DNA of 64,000 nt from Lactobacillus melliventris. Its GTDB lineage: Bacteria > Bacillota > Bacilli > Lactobacillales > Lactobacillaceae. Under the pieces are notes generated by a model. That model did no database searches. It was not told where the DNA came from and saw nothing but the letters and a program-made list of their open reading frames with translations. A program made the translations under genes and the position numbers. Every line of letters begins with the position of its first letter. Positions within the stretch are counted from its first letter, which is position 1. The stretch is taken from NCBI RefSeq assembly GCF_013346935.1, contig NZ_JAAEEB010000002.1, positions 248,001 through 312,000 of the forward strand, read 5' to 3'. This document shows positions 26,863 to 36,900 of the stretch, piece after piece.

Positions 26863-27212
26863 CTAAAAATTAGCTTTCTTTACATATTGGTTTTTACCTA
26901 CAATATAGTACAACTTATGATATATCCTGATATCGTCTCCATAAGTCTTAACCAAGTGTACATTCTTTAGGACTTTTTGTCCATAGCGTTTACATTTTCT
27001 AGTGTAAATATAAGTATTATGTTTTAGTTTAGCCTACGGCTGCTTCCAGAAACTTTATTAGTTTTGACAAGCTTATGATTACCCAAGTCATAGTATTCTC
27101 TACCTTGAATATAGGTCTTACCGTGAGTTGTAATGCTCGTGCCACTATAATATTTACCTGTTTTACGACTTCCATTGTGATCATAAAGATGTGGATTATG
27201 ATAAATAGCAAT
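26863..27212 (-). pseudogene. Broken SLAP-domain C-terminus of a lost surface protein
   Basis: The minus strand reads HLYDHNGSRKTGKYYSGTSI, TYIQGREYYDLGNHKLVKT, then shifts frame near 27035, and continues KHNTYIYTRKCKRYGQKVL to YVKKANF-stop. This closely matches the last 110 residues of the protein at 22899. Nothing of the upstream solenoid or MucBP part is present; the fragment ends 31 bases before the LPQTG gene at 27243. A 60-codon open frame here (27029-27211) is out of frame with this homology. Confidence 0.8.
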
Positions 27213-27242
27213 TTAGAACATTGTTTATTATTTAAAACTTAG

Positions 27243-30200
27243 CTAGTCTTTTTTGCGACCAAACCAGGCTGCACCTAAGGCGGTTGCTAAAGCTAAACTG
27301 CCCAAAGCCAGCATTGCTAAACTGTTATGCTTGTCGTTACCAGTTTGCGGCAAGGTATTGCTTGCATTATTTTGTGCATTTGAGCTCGAACCATTGTTCT
27401 TTAAACTGTTTGCCAGTTGCTGGTTATGAATTGCATTTTGGTCATTGATATTAAACCCTTTATTAATAGTCTTGTGAGGTCTAACAGTCTTGGGTTTGCG
27501 GTTCACAGGTGATGGAATGTTATTTGGTTCATTGTTAGGCAAATTGTTGCCGTTATTTTGGCCATTACTTGCGGAACTGGAATTGTTATTAGAATTGCCA
27601 GTGTTACTGCCTTGACTATTGGATCCTTGGCTATTAGAAGATGAAGGATTATTGACTGAACCGTTATTTCCAGAAGAAATATTATTATTTGGAACTGAAG
27701 TATTAGGACTGCTGTTGCCAGAACCATTATTACTGCCGGAACCGTTGCTACCAGAACCGTTACTACTAGAACCATTGCTACCAGACCCGTTGCTACCTGT
27801 ACCAGTTTTCTTAGTGTAGACCAAAGTAATACCTTGCGGATTGGCGCTAGCACTATATGTTACATCACTCAAAGTAATGCGTGAATTGTTTTGTACAGCA
27901 TGGTCAAACTGATATTCAGTACCTGAACTGTCTTTAAGGGTGTCTTTAAGTTTGAAAGTCGTAACAGGATCATCGTTAATAAGTTTATCATTCTCGTTGC
28001 CAAAGTTGACCTCAGCGGGAACACCAGGAATTTCTTTACCATCTTGGTCACGATAGTTGATAGTGATTTTACCACCAAGGTTAGTAAAACGAACATAAAT
28101 ATCATGGTTTGTGTCTCCTTGGTAGTTAGTTATCAAATCGGCTGAAGTCCATTTATTTGTTCCTTTAGCTGGGGAACCTTCGCCTGCACCCATGTTTACC
28201 CAAGTACCTGATAAATCGTTTAATCCAGTGGAGCCAATAAACTTAAAGTCTTTGCCTAAAGATAGCTCGGTTAAGCTGGAACAAGAACTGAACATGTCCG
28301 TCATTTCAGCATTCGCTGCAACTTGGAAATTAGACAAGTCTGCGCTAGTTAAAGCGGTATCGCCACTAAACATCTGACTAAAGTCAGTTACTTGTGATGT
28401 ATCTAAATTGTCTAAGCCCTTTATAGTAGCTAAATTCTTTAGGTTCTTAAATACTCCGTTGGCACTGCCTATAATTGCAATAGGGGCATTAAGATCAATT
28501 TCTTTAATCTCATCAACATTTACGCCCTTGATATTTTGGCTAATGCTAATATCTCGAGTGTCAAGTGCGTAGCTCTTTTCTTTGTTTCCTGAGTTGTCAA
28601 TTTTATAATTTTTACCTTTTTCACCTAGTGATAAGACGCCGTTATTAAAGGTGTAAGGAACACCCTCCCAAGTGTTGTCACTAGTGTTATCAGTTTTACT
28701 CTTAGAGTAGACCAAAGTAATATCTTGCGGGTCGGAGGTAAATGCTTTTACATCAGAATTTTTGTTTTCTTTGAAGGTGTAGCCAGCAAATTCCTTGCTG
28801 GTATCAACAGTTACTGGATCGGAAATATTGCCGAAGAGTTTTTCATCAGGAATTTCCTTACCATCTTGATCAACTAGCTGCTTGCCATCTTCATCTTGGC
28901 GATGAATGGTGACGATGCCACCAGTATATCTAACGTAAGTATCATGGTCTCTGTCACCTTGATAATTAGTCATTAAATCGGCTGAAGACCACTGATTAGT
29001 ACCTTTAGTCAAGGAACCGTTTCCTTCACCCATGTTTACCCAGGTACCTGGCTGTTGAAGCGAATCATTTGGTAGATCATTCGTTGTAGTGAATTTAATT
29101 CCTTTACCTAAAACTAATTTAGTTAAATCTGTACATGAATCAAACAAACTATAATCTACAGCATCATCAGCAATTGTAAAACTAGATAAGTTTATGCTAG
29201 ATAGGTCAGTATCTGCATAAAACATAGAAGAAAAGAATGCAACTTTGCTAGTATCAAAACTTGAGAGATCTAATGAAACTAACTTCGGACAATCAGCAAA
29301 CATGTAGCTCATGTCAGTGATATTTGAAGTAATGAGATTATTTAAACCGTTAATTTGAGTTAAATTAGGAAGAGTATCAAATAATGAATCAGCCGGCCCA
29401 TTAATTGTTATTTTTCCAAGAATATCTATTTCAGTAATATTATCAGTATTTATAGTACTTATATTTTTATTAATACCAATTTCATTTTCGGCGGTGTTGT
29501 CAATTGAGTAGTCTTTGTCTTTTTCACCAAGTGATAAGACGCCGTTATTAAAAGTAAAAGGAACGCCTTCCCAAGTGTTATCAGTTTTACTCTTAGAGTA
29601 GACCAAAGTAATATCTTGCGGGTCGGAGGTAAATGCTTTTACATCAGAATTTTTGTTTTCTTTGAAGGTGTAGCCAGCAAATTCTTTGCTGGTGTCAACA
29701 GTTACCGAATCTGAAATGTTGCCGAAGAGTTTTTCATCAGGAATTTGTTTACCGCTTTGATCAACTAGCTGCTTGCCATCTTCATCTTGACGATGGACAG
29801 TTACGGTGCCACCAGTATATCTAACATAAGTGTCATGGTCTCTGTCACCTTGGTAGTTAGTCATTAACTCGTCTGAAGTCCATATATTTGTTCCTTTAGC
29901 TGGAGAACCTTCGCCTGCACCCATATTTACCCAGGTGCCTGGCTGTTGAAGGGAATTGTTGGGTCTACCATTGCTAGTAGTGAATTTAAAACCTTTACCT
30001 AAAATTAATTTGGTCAAACTGGAGGTATAACCTTTGATTAATGAAAACATTCCCACCGTCGTAGCATCATCTGAAACAGTAAAACTAGATAGATCTACGC
30101 TAGTTAGGTTGGGATCACCAGAAAACATTATATTAAAGCTGGTTACATTAGTAGTATCGAAACTGGACAAATCTAAAGAAACTATTTTTTTACAATCAAA

Positions 30201-30875
30201 AAACATTCGTAGCATACTCGTTACTTTAGAAGTATCTAATTTATCTAAGCCATTAATTGTGTTAAGATTCGTAAGTCGAGAAAAAAGCATCTGAGCTGAT
30301 CCAATGATGGCAATGGGAGCATTAATATCAATTTCTGTAATGTCATCTCCAGAAACATTATCGATGTTGCTACCAATGCTAATATTTTTATCATCTGAAT
30401 TATTTATTGTATAGCTTTTGCCTTCTTCACCAATTGATAGTACGCCATTATTAAATGTGACAGGTATATCTTCCCAAGTGCTTGAGATAGTATTACTGCC
30501 ATCTCGAGTAGCTTTGGCAGGATCAAATTGTGTGGGATCTTTTTCTTGCTTATCAGTCTTTGTACTATCAGTGCTGCTGGGAAAGCTGGCATTATCCGCA
30601 GCTATGTTTGTATTAATCTCACTGCCATCAATTTGATTATCACTGTTGTGGTCAGTAGAATCATTGTCTGTAGCAGTTTCTCCCTCTGTTTCCGTTTGAT
30701 AATTCAACTTAGTTTTGACTACTTTTCTAGCAGTCTTCTTGGTAGCCCTAGTGCCGTTTTGGTTGGCTGCCTTCACCGTTTGAGGCTTGGCATTAATTAA
30801 GCCTAAAGCAGCTGCGGCTATGCCGCTGAGCAATATTTTTTCTCCTTGTTTATTAGTGTTCTTATGCATATTCAT
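27243..30875 (-). CDS. Giant BspA-repeat adhesin-like protein, LPQTG-anchored (array member 1)
   Basis: A 1210-residue wall protein. Its signal peptide (1-36) and K/T-rich spacer are shared with the next five genes. Three BspA modules, each opening with a TWE-VPxTFNNGVLS beta segment, start at about 130, 435 and 735. Between them lie MucBP-like linkers (HRQDEDGKQLVDQ, about 356 and 654), and a different MucBP-like domain (ITINYRDQDGKEI, about 935) follows. A short SGSNG stalk (about 1023-1050), an Asn/Ser-rich region, LPQTG at about 1173, a hydrophobic helix and the tail GRKKD complete it. The sorting signal predicts covalent attachment by sortase. Module 3 is almost identical to modules in three sister genes. 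The ligand is unknown. Confidence 0.94.
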   Translation of the reverse strand: MNMHKNTNKQGEKILLSGIAAAALGLINAKPQTVKAANQNGTRATKKTARKVVKTKLNYQTETEGETATDNDSTDHNSDNQIDGSEINTNIAADNASFPSSTDSTKTDKQEKDPTQFDPAKATRDGSNTISSTWEDIPVTFNNGVLSIGEEGKSYTINNSDDKNISIGSNIDNVSGDDITEIDINAPIAIIGSAQMLFSRLTNLNTINGLDKLDTSKVTSMLRMFFDCKKIVSLDLSSFDTTNVTSFNIMFSGDPNLTSVDLSSFTVSDDATTVGMFSLIKGYTSSLTKLILGKGFKFTTSNGRPNNSLQQPGTWVNMGAGEGSPAKGTNIWTSDELMTNYQGDRDHDTYVRYTGGTVTVHRQDEDGKQLVDQSGKQIPDEKLFGNISDSVTVDTSKEFAGYTFKENKNSDVKAFTSDPQDITLVYSKSKTDNTWEGVPFTFNNGVLSLGEKDKDYSIDNTAENEIGINKNISTINTDNITEIDILGKITINGPADSLFDTLPNLTQINGLNNLITSNITDMSYMFADCPKLVSLDLSSFDTSKVAFFSSMFYADTDLSSINLSSFTIADDAVDYSLFDSCTDLTKLVLGKGIKFTTTNDLPNDSLQQPGTWVNMGEGNGSLTKGTNQWSSADLMTNYQGDRDHDTYVRYTGGIVTIHRQDEDGKQLVDQDGKEIPDEKLFGNISDPVTVDTSKEFAGYTFKENKNSDVKAFTSDPQDITLVYSKSKTDNTSDNTWEGVPYTFNNGVLSLGEKGKNYKIDNSGNKEKSYALDTRDISISQNIKGVNVDEIKEIDLNAPIAIIGSANGVFKNLKNLATIKGLDNLDTSQVTDFSQMFSGDTALTSADLSNFQVAANAEMTDMFSSCSSLTELSLGKDFKFIGSTGLNDLSGTWVNMGAGEGSPAKGTNKWTSADLITNYQGDTNHDIYVRFTNLGGKITINYRDQDGKEIPGVPAEVNFGNENDKLINDDPVTTFKLKDTLKDSSGTEYQFDHAVQNNSRITLSDVTYSASANPQGITLVYTKKTGTGSNGSGSNGSSSNGSGSNGSGSNNGSGNSSPNTSVPNNNISSGNNGSVNNPSSSNSQGSNSQGSNTGNSNNNSSSASNGQNNGNNLPNNEPNNIPSPVNRKPKTVRPHKTINKGFNINDQNAIHNQQLANSLKNNGSSSNAQNNASNTLPQTGNDKHNSLAMLALGSLALATALGAAWFGRKKD

Positions 30876-30912
30876 ATAATTCCTCTTCTAAACTGCATGT
30901 TAATATAAGCTT

Positions 30913-30941
30913 AGTATATGATTGCGATTACTCAAAGTCAA
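30913..30941 (-). promoter_or_regulatory. Promoter of array member 1
   Basis: Minus-strand TTGACT, 17-base spacer, TATACT. The -35 and -10 are those of the sister promoters but the spacer sequence differs (TTGAGTAATCGCAATCA). The AGAGGAA ribosome site follows. Confidence 0.75.
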
Positions 30942-30959
30942 ACCTGGTCTATTTAACCA

Positions 30960-30997
30960 AAAAAAGCGCTCTATATTTTGTAATATAGAACGCTTTG
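30960..30997 (-). terminator. Terminator of array member 2
   Basis: AAAGCGCTCTATATT / AATATAGAACGCTTT hairpin with one mismatch; the minus-strand copy continues into TTTTTGG. The same hairpin ends members 3 to 6. Confidence 0.85.
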
Positions 30998-31013
30998 ATT
31001 ATTTAGAAATTAG

Positions 31014-33791
31014 CTAGTTTTTTTTGCGACCAAACCAGGCTGCACCTAAGGCAGTTGCTAAAGCTAAACTGCCTAGAGCTAGCATTGCCAAACTGTTATG
31101 CTTGTCGTTACCAGTTTGCGGCAAGGTATTGCTTACACTATTTTGTGCATTTGAGCTCGAACCATTGTTCTTTAAACTGTTTGTCAGTTGCTGGTTATGA
31201 ATTGCATTTTGGTCCTTGATATTAAATCCTTTATTAAAAGTTTTATGAGGTCTAACAGTCTTGGGTTTGCGGTTCACAGGTGTTGGAATGTTATTCGGTT
31301 CATTATTAGGCAAATTGTTGCCGTTATTTTGGCCATTACTTGCGGAACTGGAATTATTATTAGAATTGCCGGTGTTACTGCCTTGACTATTGGATCCTTG
31401 GCTATTAGAAGATGAAGGATTATTGACTGAACCGTTATTTCCAGAAGAGTTTGGATTGATTGAGCTATTTCCATTGTTGTTATTTGGTACTGAATTATTA
31501 GGAGTGCTGTTGCCGGAGCCATTGCTACCAGAGCCATTACTACCTGTACCAGTTTTCTTAGTGTAGACCAAAGTAATACCTTGCGGGTCAGAGATAAAAG
31601 CTGTGACAGTAGGATTTTTATTTTCCTTGAAGGTGTAACCAGCAAATTCTTTGCTAGTATCAACAGTTACTGGATCGGAAATATTGCCGAAGAGTTCTTC
31701 ATCAGGAACTATCTGATTGCCTTGTTCATCTTGGCGATGAACAGTTACGGTGCCACCAAGGTTAGTAAAACGAACATAAACATCATGATTTGTATCTCCT
31801 TGGTAGTTAGTTACCAACTCGGCTGAAGTCCATTTATTTGTTCCTTTAGCTGGAGAGCCTTCGCCTGCACCCATGTTTACCCAAGTACCTGATAAATCAT
31901 TTAATCCAGTGGAGCCAATAAACTTAAAGCCTGTGCCTAAAGTTAGCTTGGTTAAGCTGGAACAAGAACTGAACATGTCCGTCATTGCGGCATTAGGTGC
32001 AACTTGGAAATTAGACAAGTCTGCACTAGTTAAAGCGGTATCGCCACTAAACATTAGACTAAAGTCAGTTACTTGTGATGTATCTAAGTTATCTAAGCCC
32101 TTTATTGTAGCTAAATTCTTCAGGTTCTTAAATACTCCGTTGGCGCTACCTATAATTGCAATAGGGGCATTAAGATCAATTTCTTTAATCTCATCAACAT
32201 TTACGCCCTTAATATTTTGGCTAATGCTAATATCTCGAGTGTCAAGTGCGTAGCTCTTTTCTTTGTTTCCTGAGTTGTCAATTTTATAATTTTTACCTTT
32301 TTCACCTAGCGATAAGACGCCATTATTAAAGGTGTAAGGAACACCTTCCCAAGTATTGTCACTAGTATTATCAGTTTTACTCTTAGAGTAGACCAAAGTA
32401 ATATCTTGCGGATCAGAGGTAAATGCTTTTACATCAGAATTCTTGTTTTCTTTGAAGGTGTAACCAGCAAATTCTTTGCTAGTGTCAACAGTTACTGGAT
32501 CGGAAATATTGCCGAAAAGTTCTTCGTCAGGAATTTGTTTACCATCTTGATCAACTAGCTGCTTGCCATCTTCATCTTGGCGATGAATGGTGACTGCACC
32601 AGCGGTGTATCTAGCATAGGTATCATGGTCTTTGTCTCCTTGATAATTAGTCATTAATTCATCTGAAGTCCATATATTTGTTGCTTTAGCTGGAGAGTCC
32701 TGATCAACTCCCATGTTTACCCAGGTTCCTGATAAATCCTTTAATCCAGTAGAGCCAATAAACTTAAAGTTTTTGCCTAAAGTTAGCTTGGTTAGGTTGG
32801 AACAAGAACTGAACATATCATTCATAGTTTTAACTTTAGAAGTATCAAAACTAGATAAGTTCAAACTGGTTAAATTATCACAACCATCAAACATATTATT
32901 CATTGTAGTAACATTAGAAGTATTTAAACTAGACAAGTCTAAATTAGATAAAGCTGTGCAGCCTTTAAACATGTTACTCATATCAGAGACTAAAGAAGTA
33001 TCGAAATTAGAAGAATTCAGTCCTTCTAGAGTAGTTAAATTTGGATCATTTTCGAACATTTCAGCCATAGATGTTGCAGGTGTGTGCTGTTTGTCGCCTA
33101 TTACTAAGTTTTCTAAGCCCGTAATCTTTTGTAATTTAGGCAAATCTTTGAATAAGCCAATAGAGTAGGGCAATGTTACTTGACCAGTTATATCTATTTC
33201 TTTAATATTAGACCAAATATCGATATCACTAGTGTGAATACCAATGTCAGGTAAATTTCCATTTACGGCGAAGACGTTGACTTTACCACTTGAAATAGTA
33301 AATATTCCAGTCTCTTTATCAAAAGCAACAGGAACTGTATACCAAATACCCTGTATCTGAGCTTTAGTAGCTGCTGCAGGATCGAATTGGTCGGTCTTTT
33401 GTTCTTTTTTGTCAGCTTGACTGCTGCTGGCAGTATTTGATCTCGGAGTGGTTTCACTTGCTGCGTTGTCATTAGTATTATTAGTTGTAGAATTTTGGTC
33501 TTGGTCACTTGTTGTGCTGTCTGCTGTATTTACTTTAGTTTGACTGCCGCTATCTTGGTCAGTAGGGTCGGCGGTTGCCGTTTCACCGGCAGTCTCTGAA
33601 CCCGTCTCGGTTTGATAGTTTAACTTGGTCTTGACCGTTCTTCTAGTCGTCTTCTTGGTAGCACGGTTGCCATTCAAAGTGGCTGCCTTTACCGTCCGGG
33701 GCTTGGCATTAATTAAGCCTAAAGCAGCTGCGGCTACGCCGCTGAGCAATATTTTTTCTCCTTGTTTATTAGTGTTCTTATGCATATTCAT
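31014..33791 (-). CDS. BspA-repeat adhesin-like protein, LPQTG-anchored (array member 2)
   Basis: A 925-residue sister of the preceding gene with only two BspA modules (about 145-350 and 480-650). HRQDE-type MucBP-like linkers follow each one (about 399 and 680). The stalk is short (two SGSNG units), followed by an Asn/Ser-rich stretch and LPQTG at about 888. Its N-terminal 115 residues, rich in Thr/Asp/Ser, are nearly identical to those of member 3, and the second BspA module is nearly identical to module 3 of member 1. The gene has its own promoter and terminator. Covalent wall display is expected; ligand unknown. Confidence 0.94.
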   Translation of the reverse strand: MNMHKNTNKQGEKILLSGVAAAALGLINAKPRTVKAATLNGNRATKKTTRRTVKTKLNYQTETGSETAGETATADPTDQDSGSQTKVNTADSTTSDQDQNSTTNNTNDNAASETTPRSNTASSSQADKKEQKTDQFDPAAATKAQIQGIWYTVPVAFDKETGIFTISSGKVNVFAVNGNLPDIGIHTSDIDIWSNIKEIDITGQVTLPYSIGLFKDLPKLQKITGLENLVIGDKQHTPATSMAEMFENDPNLTTLEGLNSSNFDTSLVSDMSNMFKGCTALSNLDLSSLNTSNVTTMNNMFDGCDNLTSLNLSSFDTSKVKTMNDMFSSCSNLTKLTLGKNFKFIGSTGLKDLSGTWVNMGVDQDSPAKATNIWTSDELMTNYQGDKDHDTYARYTAGAVTIHRQDEDGKQLVDQDGKQIPDEELFGNISDPVTVDTSKEFAGYTFKENKNSDVKAFTSDPQDITLVYSKSKTDNTSDNTWEGVPYTFNNGVLSLGEKGKNYKIDNSGNKEKSYALDTRDISISQNIKGVNVDEIKEIDLNAPIAIIGSANGVFKNLKNLATIKGLDNLDTSQVTDFSLMFSGDTALTSADLSNFQVAPNAAMTDMFSSCSSLTKLTLGTGFKFIGSTGLNDLSGTWVNMGAGEGSPAKGTNKWTSAELVTNYQGDTNHDVYVRFTNLGGTVTVHRQDEQGNQIVPDEELFGNISDPVTVDTSKEFAGYTFKENKNPTVTAFISDPQGITLVYTKKTGTGSNGSGSNGSGNSTPNNSVPNNNNGNSSINPNSSGNNGSVNNPSSSNSQGSNSQGSNTGNSNNNSSSASNGQNNGNNLPNNEPNNIPTPVNRKPKTVRPHKTFNKGFNIKDQNAIHNQQLTNSLKNNGSSSNAQNSVSNTLPQTGNDKHNSLAMLALGSLALATALGAAWFGRKKN

Positions 33792-33828
33792 ATAATTCCT
33801 CTTCTAAACAGCGTGTTAATATAAGCTT

Positions 33829-33857
33829 AGTATATGGCTGGCTTTAGTAAAAGTCAA
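33829..33857 (-). promoter_or_regulatory. Promoter of array member 2
   Basis: Minus-strand TTGACT, spacer of 17 bases (TTTACTAAAGCCAGCCA), TATACT. The whole element is the same in front of members 3, 4 and 5. Confidence 0.8.
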
Positions 33858-33875
33858 ACCTGGTCTATTTAACCA

Positions 33876-33913
33876 AAAAAAGCGCTCTACATTTTGTAAT
33901 ATAGAACGCTTTG
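33876..33913 (-). terminator. Terminator of array member 3
   Basis: AAAGCGCTCTACATT / AATATAGAACGCTTT hairpin with minus-strand T-run, 17 bases after the stop of the gene at 33930. Confidence 0.85.
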
Positions 33914-33929
33914 ATTATTTAGAAATTAG

Positions 33930-36900
33930 CTAGTCTTTTTTGCGACCAAACCAGGCTGCACCTAAGGCAGTTGCTAAAGCTAAACTGCCTAGAGCCAGCA
34001 TTGCTAAACTGCTATGTTTGTCGTTACCGGTTTGCGGCAAGGTATTGCTTGCATTATTTTGTGCATTTGAGCTCGAGCCATTGTTCTTTAAACTGTTTGC
34101 CAGTTGCTGGTTATGAATTGCATTTTGGTCTTTGATATTAAACCCTTTATTAATAGTCTTGTGAGGTTTAACAGTCTTGGGTTTGCGGTTCACAGGTGAT
34201 GGAATGTTATTTGGTTCATTGTTAGGCACGTTGCTGCCATTACTTGCGGAACTGGAATTGTTGTTAGAATTGCCAGTGTTGCTGCCTTGACTATTGGATC
34301 CTTGGCTATTAGAAGATGAAGGATTATTGACTGACCCGTTATTTCCAGAAGAAATATTATTATTTGGTACTGAATTATTAGGATTGCTGTTGCCGGAACC
34401 ATTATTACTGCCGGAACCGTTGCTACCAGACCCGTTACTACCAGAGCCATTACTGCCAGACCCGTTACTACCAGAGCCGTTGCTGCCAGAACCATTGCTG
34501 CCGGAGCCGTTACTGCCAGACCCGTTACTGCCAGAGCCATTACTGCCAGAGCCATTGCTACCAGAGCCATTACTGCCAGACCCGTTACTACCTGAGCCAT
34601 TGCTACCAGAGCCATTACTGCCAGACCCGTTACTACCTGAGCCGTTGCTGCCAGAACCATTGCTGCCGGAGCCGTTACTGCCAGACCCGTTACTACCGGA
34701 GCCGTTACTGCCAGACCCGTTACTGCCGGAGCCATTGCTGCCAGAACCATTATCAGGTTTATAAAAGAAAGTAACAGTTTGCGGGTCTGAAGCAGAAGAG
34801 AACTTCAAATTATTTAGACTGTTTAAATCAGAAACGTCCTTACCATTTAAAGTAGCATGTACAGAAGAAAAATCATAATTGTCAATTTTTCTTGGCTTAA
34901 TCGGGTCAGTTAAACTTTCACCGGATTTACCACACTGATAATCAGTTGGAGAAATTATTTTGGTTGGGTCTGTCTCGTCTACATATTTAATAGTAATTAA
35001 ACTTGGATCAGGGAAGTTGACATAAACATCATAATCTGATTTACCATTGTAATTTTCCATTAGTTCTTGTGAAGTCCACTTATGTGCACCTTGAAGCAAT
35101 TGTCCATTAACACCAACATTAATCCATTTTCCGTTGTTAGGGAGATCGTTAATTGATGGAGAGTCTCCCCAAGTAGACCCTGGCTGAACGTAGCCTTCCT
35201 TTAAGTCCACATTTTTACCTAATATCAATACTTTTAAGTTTCGCATTCCTCCCAGCATATAGCCTTTCGAAATAACTTTGGTCATATCAAAGTTACTAAG
35301 ATTAAGTCTAACAATATTAGATGACTCAAACATGGTTTCCATGTTATATACTTTAGATGTATCAAAGCTGGATAAATCTACGCTAGTTATTCCGGATTGA
35401 TAAAACATATCTGTCATATTATCAACATTAGAGGTGTTAAAGTTAGACAAGTCTAGTGTCTTTAAGGAAAAAGTATTTTGAAACATGGAACTCATGTCAC
35501 CAACATTAGAAGTGTCAAAGCTAGAAACATCTATAGCGGGTAGGCTTAGACAACCTTCAAACATAAATTGCATGGAAATTCGTCCAGGTTTTACAGTCTT
35601 TGCGGTTGTCTTAAAATGAGAAATATCTAGGCTCTTTAGGTGAGCACAGTCACGAAACATTCCAGTAAAATTGAGTACACTAGAAGTATCAAAGGTAGAT
35701 AAATCTAAGCTTGGTAAAACCCCACAGTTATAAAACATTTGGTCCATTCTTTCTACTTTAGATGTATCAATTTTAGAAACATTAACCTTGGTTAAACTAG
35801 CGCAGCTTTGAAACATCTCTGACATATTTGTGACATTAGATGTATTTAACATTGATATGTCTAAATCTGTAAGATCAACGCAGTCTTCAAACATCTCTGA
35901 CATATCAGTAACATTAGCAGTATTGAGAGGAGATACATCCAGTGTTGATAGGGAAGTACAGCTTTCAAACATTTGATGCATGTTGGTAACATTAGCAGTA
36001 TTAAAATTAGATAAGTCTAAACTGGTTAAGCCCCTACAATCTTCGAACATTCTGGTCATATCAGTAACATTACTAGTATCAAGATTTGATAAGTTTATAT
36101 TTTTCAGATTTTCACACCCGTTAAACATGTCCGACATGTCTGTTACCTTGGAAGTTTGAAATTTGGTAATATCCAAAGTAGCTAATCCGTTTCCTTCAAA
36201 CATACCTGCCATATTAGTAACATTAGAGGTGTCAAAACTAGATAAATCTAAAGTGGTAGAGCCTAAATCATCAAACATATGTGACATATCAGTAACATTA
36301 GTAGTATTAAACCTAGATAAGTCTAACTTGGAAAGTCTATAACACCTTTGAAACATGTATGACATGTTAGTAACTTTATCAGTTTTAAATTTGTCAGGAT
36401 CATATTTTAGATCCTTAAGTGCATAACAACCTTCAAACATACTTGACATGTTAGTAACATTAGCAGTGTCAAAGCTGGTCAAATCTAAATTCTGTAAACT
36501 ATAATCAAACGAAAACATGTTCCTTAAGCTAGTAGCTTGCGAAACATCTAGGTTATTCAGTCCGTTAATGGTAGTTAAATTTTGTAAGCCAGAAAATAAA
36601 TCAGTTGCGTCACCTATAAATTTTATCTTACCTTTTAAAGTAATTGTTTTTATAGAATCAGCAGATACCAAGTCAATATGTCCATTTATTCCGACTGGAG
36701 CATTAGGAGTGGCAGTTACGTCAATAACTGCCGGATTCTCATCAGTACCACCTGAAATTACCAGTTCATCAGTCTGATTGTTAAAAGTGACATCTAAATT
36801 GTTCCACTTACTTGAAATAACGTTATTAGAATCCTTTTTACTAATTTTTTTATTATTAGAGTCAGACTGCTTGTTGCCGGCAGTATTTGATCCCGGAGTG

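Noticed and set aside
27029-27211. Minus-strand 60-codon open frame
   Set aside because: It is out of frame with the clear SLAP homology in the same DNA and has no ribosome site.
34405-34755. Regular short repeats that might suggest a CRISPR array
   Set aside because: The 15-base units are contiguous without spacers and lie in frame in a surface-protein gene.
34294-34764. Plus-strand open frame of 156 codons with PLLPEPLLPDP repeats
   Set aside because: It is the antisense of the SGSNG minisatellite, has no ribosome site, and the same shadow appears behind every stalk in the array.
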